From Petrolisthes cinctipes (taxonomy: Eukaryota; Arthropoda; Malacostraca; Decapoda; Porcellanidae): a DNA stretch of 64,000 nucleotides. How positions within the stretch are numbered: position 1 is the stretch's first letter; the number at the start of each line of letters is the position of its first letter. Made by a program: the position numbers and the translations under genes. The notes under the pieces are model-generated. The model was not told where the DNA came from. It saw nothing but the letters and a program-made list of their open reading frames with translations, and ran no database searches. Location of the stretch: NCBI GenBank assembly GCA_033782935.1, contig JAWQEG010000526.1:1637501-1701500 (forward strand), given 5' to 3'. Positions 59,967-64,000 of the stretch are shown piece after piece.

Positions 59967-61331
59967 ATGCCCCGGATGGATGAACCCCCGACTAGCCTCC
60001 CTCCTCCTCAAGGAGGGAGGTTAACGACCAAGGACCAAACTAGGACAATGGCTGACAGTAATGGAACCCCTACGGCAGACAGACAAAGACAACCTGATGT
60101 TAAAATTCCTCCAATGAATGCTCGTTATGTAAATATTAGATGTGTAGATGAGGGTCAGTCTCTCAAAAACTTTAACCCCTTTATCGTCAAAAAGGTCCTT
60201 GATGGTCAAGTGGGTGGCAGTCTTGCTGCTGCTAACAAGTTGCGTGATGGTAGTATCCTGGTGAAAGTACTGAAGGCATCCCAGGTTAAGGATCTCCTTA
60301 AACTGACGCAAATTCATAACTTTAAGGTGAAAGCCACCATTCCAGTGGGGCCGAATACCTGTAAGGGCGTCATTTTCCATAGGGATTTGGCCGCTCTGGA
60401 TGAGGCTGAAATTTTGGAAGGAATGAAGGACCAAGGCGTTGTTGATGTACAAAGTATGACCAGGATGAGAGGGAACAAGAGAGAGAAATTTGGCTTGTGT
60501 TTCCTGACTTTTGCTTCAGCCCAGATTCCGGAAACGGTAAAGATTGGATACGAAATAGTTCACGTTAGACCATACATTCAGAAACCGATGCGTTGTTTCC
60601 GTTGCCAGAAATTCGGACACACAGCATTGAGGTGTTTCAATAAAGATTCATTCACTTGTGGTAAATGTGCAGGTAGACACGAGACTGAGTTGTGTTCAGA
60701 GACAGTCTTCAGGTGTGCTAATTGTGGCGGCCCCCACCAGGCAAGTGCAGGTGACTGCAGGAGCCTTAAAGTGGAGACTGAAGCAATGGCATACATGAGG
60801 GCTCATGATGTTAGTTATGGTGAGGCAAAGAGGAAGGTGGAGGGGGTTAACCAAACTCCCACAGTTTCCTATGCTGCAGCTATGACTGGCACCACTGCTC
60901 CTGTATCTACAACAAATGTTAACGTGGCTATCCAAGCTAAAGATAACGAAATTAAAGACTTGAAGGATACTGTTAGTAAATTAACGTTGCTAGTAGAAAG
61001 TTTGACAAAGAAATTAGAAGTTGTTGAATCAACCCAGCAAAAGAAGCACCACAAAGCTGATGATACCGTATCAGCTTCTAAATCTCATGTTCTCGCTCAG
61101 GTGACTCCCATGAAGCCTACATCCGGGAGTCGTCCGGTTCGTCGCGAGACGAGCCGTTCGAGGACTGGCTCTGTACCTCATGGAGAGGAACAGGCGATGG
61201 AGACTACCGTCGCGAAACCTGCCCGCGGGAGGTCCCCGGGAAGTGCAGAGGAGGAAGAGGGTCTTCCCTCCCAGCACAAAAAGGTTCGGCCAGACGAACA
61301 AGGCTCCAAGAAACCCCATAAACAGCGATAA
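59967..61331 (+). CDS. Sixth LINE ORF1, gag-like zinc-knuckle protein
   Basis: 454 aa from a true ATG. Conserved with units 1-5 at FNPFIVKKVLDG, KGVIFHRDL and PETVKIGYEIVHVRPYI. Knuckles are CFRCQKFGHTALRC, CGKCAGRHETELC and CANCGGPHQASAGDC, of which the second is shortened. Unlike units 1-5 it has a coiled coil (about residues 330-350, NEIKDLKDTVSKLTLLVESL). The tail is basic and Ser/Arg rich. The frame is intact. Confidence 0.9.
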   Translation: MPRMDEPPTSLPPPQGGRLTTKDQTRTMADSNGTPTADRQRQPDVKIPPMNARYVNIRCVDEGQSLKNFNPFIVKKVLDGQVGGSLAAANKLRDGSILVKVLKASQVKDLLKLTQIHNFKVKATIPVGPNTCKGVIFHRDLAALDEAEILEGMKDQGVVDVQSMTRMRGNKREKFGLCFLTFASAQIPETVKIGYEIVHVRPYIQKPMRCFRCQKFGHTALRCFNKDSFTCGKCAGRHETELCSETVFRCANCGGPHQASAGDCRSLKVETEAMAYMRAHDVSYGEAKRKVEGVNQTPTVSYAAAMTGTTAPVSTTNVNVAIQAKDNEIKDLKDTVSKLTLLVESLTKKLEVVESTQQKKHHKADDTVSASKSHVLAQVTPMKPTSGSRPVRRETSRSRTGSVPHGEEQAMETTVAKPARGRSPGSAEEEEGLPSQHKKVRPDEQGSKKPHKQR

Positions 61332-64000
61332 TCTTCGCGCTAACCATACTCCAATGGAACTGTCGAAGTCTTAGAGCTAGATTAAATGAACTTAAACTTT
61401 TGGCTTGTTCTTACGCTGCCGATATTATTGCCCTTCAGGAAACTCATCTGAACGACCAAGTCGAAGACGAGGTTGTTCAGCTTCGGAACTACGAGTTAAT
61501 TAGGAGGGACCGTGGGGGGAGGGGTGGAGGTGGAGTGGCAATCTACATCCGCCATAACCTCCCTTTCACTGATGTGCCATGTAATTTTCCTCTGGAAAGT
61601 GTCGCTTGCAGAGTAAAATTCGGTGGCACCTACCTGACTATCTGTTCTGTCTACTGTCCTCCTGATACAGTAACTTATGATGATGTTTTTGATCTACAGG
61701 ACAGTCTGCCCTTGTAGAAAATTAATTTTAGGAGATTTTAATGCTCATCATACGTTATGGGGTTCCCTGCAGGATGACAGAAAGGGGGAACAGATGGCTA
61801 GGCTAATCAGTGATTCCAATTTGGTTCTTCTGAACGACGGTAGTCCGACGAGAGTTGATGATAATACTGGTAATTTTAGCGTCCTTGACCTATCTCTGGT
61901 CTCCCCATCGATTGCAGCCTCTTGCCAGTGGCTACCCATTGATGACTCATTGGGAAGCGACCATTTTCCTATTGTGATTAAATTTAAAAGCGACACTATT
62001 AAAGAGCCTTCAGCACCTAAATTTAACGTAAAAAAAGCAGACTGGGTGTCCTTCACAAAGGGTGTCAATATTGAAATTGTTGGAGAAACCATTGATGATA
62101 AAGTAAATAATATTCAAGATAATATCCTCAAAGCCGCAATGGCAACAATTCCTAAGACTTCGGTAGATAGCGCAAAGCATAGAGTTCCATGGTGGACGCC
62201 AGATTGCCGCAGGGTACTGTGTGAGAGGAATAGAGCCTACAGGCTTTTCAAAAATCGCATTAGTGATGAGAACTTTCGCAAGTATAAACTTGCGAGAGCT
62301 AGGGCTCGTCGAACCATCAGACAAGCCAAACGAGACTCCTGGCGATGCTTTGTCTCTAGTATCAACAGTGAAACATCAATTTCCCAAGTCTGGTCCACTG
62401 TAAGAAAATTAAATAAGAAAAAAATCTCTAATAAAATTACCAACATCACTTTTAATAACATCAATTATGACGAACCTAGAGACATTGCTAACGCCCTCGC
62501 CAGGCAGTTCTCTTTTGCTAGTAGCTCTGAAAATTACCATCCAGCTTTCCTGCCCATCAAGGAAGCATCAGAGCTGCAGCATATTGACTTTGCCACAGGA
62601 GATGAATTAGATTACAACAGTGATCTAACAATGCAAGAGCTTGTCCAAGCCCTAGGAGCCTGTAGTGGGACATCCCCAGGGCCCGATGAGATTCGGTATG
62701 AGATGATAAAGCATCTTGATCATGATTCCATGATCAAGATGTTGCAAGTGTTTAACGAGATTTGGAGGGGTCACACCTTTCCAAACTCGTGGCACTTTGC
62801 ACATGTCATTCCCATACCGAAAGGAGGGGGGGACCCCAGATCGACTTCATCGTATCGCCCTATTGCGCTCACAAGTTGTTTATGCAAGGTCATGGAACGA
62901 ATTGTTAATCGTAGGCTATTGCATTTTTTAAATTCCAGGAATTTGCTGGTTGACGAGCAGTGTGGCTTCCGTAAAGGTCGCCAGACGCTCGATCAGCTAG
63001 TGAACCTGGAAGTTCAAATTCAAGAGGCATTTGCCAAAAAACAATTTTTGATTGCAGTATTTTTAGACATTGAAAAAGCCTACGACATGACTTGGCGACA
63101 TGGCCTCCTCAGGAAACTATATGCGATGGGATTACGCGGTAACCTGCCCTTTTTTGTTAAGAATTTCATTTCTGACAGAACTTTCTCTGTCAAGCTTTTT
63201 TCGGACACAGTCACTTTCTCGGACATATTTGTCCAGGCAAATGGGGTGCCCCAGGGGAGTGTTCTGTCTCCGACCTTATTTCTATGTATGATCAATGACA
63301 TTCTACCAGCTCCTCCTCGAAATCTTAAATACTCACTGTACGCCGACGACTGTGCGATATGGCACTCCAGCTGTAATGCAGAGTTTTCGGCAACTCGGAT
63401 CCAATTGGCACTGGATTTGATTCACAATTGGGGCCTCCAGTGGGGTTTTAAGTTTTCAGTAAGAAAGAGTGTAGGGGTTATTTTCACTCATAGAAAGAAG
63501 CCAGACGTCAGGCTGACTATGGGTGTCAACCCCCTACCTATTCAAAATTCTACTAAATTTCTTGGACTGCATTTTGACAGTCGATTGACATGGCGAGTCC
63601 ATGTCAGTCAGTTAAAAATTAAATGTTTAAAAGCACTCAATTTGCTGAAGTGCATTTCTGGTACTCAATGGGGAGCAGATAGGAAATCATTGCTAATGCT
63701 GTATAAATCCCTGATTAGATCTAGAGTAGATTATGGGTCAATAGTGTATGGTTCGGCATCTGAGTCTGTGTTGAAAGGTTTGGTTGTTGTACAGAATGCA
63801 TGTTTGCGTGTGTGTCTTGGAGCCCTACGTTGCACTCGAATCGAGCGTCTAGAGGTGGAGTCACAAGTGCCTCCCCTCCGATTGAGACGAGATCAACTAC
63901 TATTAGTATATTGTGCTAAAAAATCCAGGGTGCCGAGTCATCTTCCCGGGAATGCCTTGCTACGGCAACAGCACCCGGGGGGCCATGGCGCTAGGCCCCT
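61328..64000 (+). pseudogene. Sixth LINE ORF2, frameshifted, 3' end outside the window
   Basis: The first frame has TILQWNCRSL, ALQETH and SVYCPPD and ends at TAG 61715-61717. A one-base shift near 61700-61712 moves it to a second frame. That frame is open without a stop from 61713 to 64000 (762 codons), with LGDFNAHH, LGSDHFPI, SPGPDEIRY, YRPIALTS, FLDIEKAYD, GVPQGSVLSPTLF and YADDCAIW. No ATG lies in frame between the ORF1 stop and the endonuclease, where units 1-5 have ATG. RNase H would lie beyond the window. A single recent lesion in an otherwise conserved ORF suggests a young, disabled copy, or a sequencing indel. Confidence 0.85.

Larger units (their letters stand above)
59300..64000 (+). 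mobile_element. Sixth, diverged LINE of the same group, partial
   Basis: It begins near 59300, where AGACTTTG resembles the start of units 1-5 (GACTTTGAG). Its 5' UTR shares an ACCGGCAGTA...TTTCTTTGCC block with theirs. It has ORF1, a frameshifted ORF2 and runs past the window end. It differs at most positions, so it is a separate subfamily. A G16 run lies at about 59843-59858. Confidence 0.8.

Noticed and set aside
1..64000. tRNA or other structural RNA genes
   Set aside because: No convincing cloverleaf or snRNA-like sequence was noticed by eye; a dedicated scan was not possible.

Overview
The window is eukaryotic, repeat-rich, non-rRNA genomic DNA. Spliced genes with GT-AG introns, a CR1-like LINE, Penelope-like, piggyBac, long-TIR Tc1/mariner-like and MULE-like elements, and abundant (GA)n, (CT)n, (TAA)n and TACTGTACAGTA-type motifs suggest an arthropod, most likely a decapod crustacean. 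The organism call is inference from repeat content. No ordinary single-copy host gene is certain: almost every coding stretch belongs to a transposable element or a transposase-derived gene.

Layout from left to right. At 0.5-1.46 kb is a broken terminal exon of a SWIM zinc-finger, MULE-type gene. At 2.1-4.4 kb is a decayed minus-strand LINE. At 5.58-10.36 kb is a PIF/Harbinger-like TIR element (3-bp CTG duplication) holding a piggyBac-like element (6.77-10.25 kb) with an intact DDD transposase. At 10.56-17.37 kb is a candidate Mutator-like element. It has about 158-bp inverted termini and near-identical 9-bp flanks. The left terminus acts as the immediate upstream region of a four-exon gene encoding C2H2 fingers and a WRKY-GCM1/FAR1-like domain but no DDE domain. 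One of its introns carries a CR1-like fragment.

At 17.73-26.62 kb is a Tc1/mariner-like element with long inverted termini, TA flanks and a DD35E transposase interrupted by a 553-bp intron. A nearly complete CR1-like LINE (20.58-25.62 kb) sits inside it, in a (GA)n microsatellite. This element and a 1.2-kb foldback element (26.66-27.86 kb) appear to have landed in the 3' part of a Penelope-like element (27.86-29.54 kb). The Penelope reverse transcriptase is itself split by a 450-bp inverted-repeat insertion carrying hammerhead-like cores and flanked by a 12-bp duplication.

The most striking region is 29.71-59.28 kb. Five complete LINEs with RNase H, about 5.9 kb each, lie head to tail. Each has an open ORF1 (437-443 aa) and an open 1226-aa ORF2. 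Each ends in a terminal stem-loop and poly(A) and is joined directly to the next through the same 8-9 bp sequence, (C)CATTCTTC. A sixth, diverged relative starts within about 20 bp of the same site and runs off the window. This is best read as a site-specific non-LTR retrotransposon that repeatedly re-targets its own 5' junction, with recombination between units. The regenerated target lies just downstream of a TATA-like box.

Within each LINE, ORF1 (an RNA-binding gag with three zinc knuckles) and ORF2 (endonuclease, reverse transcriptase, RNase H) would form the retrotransposition particle. The six-base ORF1-ORF2 spacing suggests coupled translation. The DNA transposons act independently and mostly nest inside one another.
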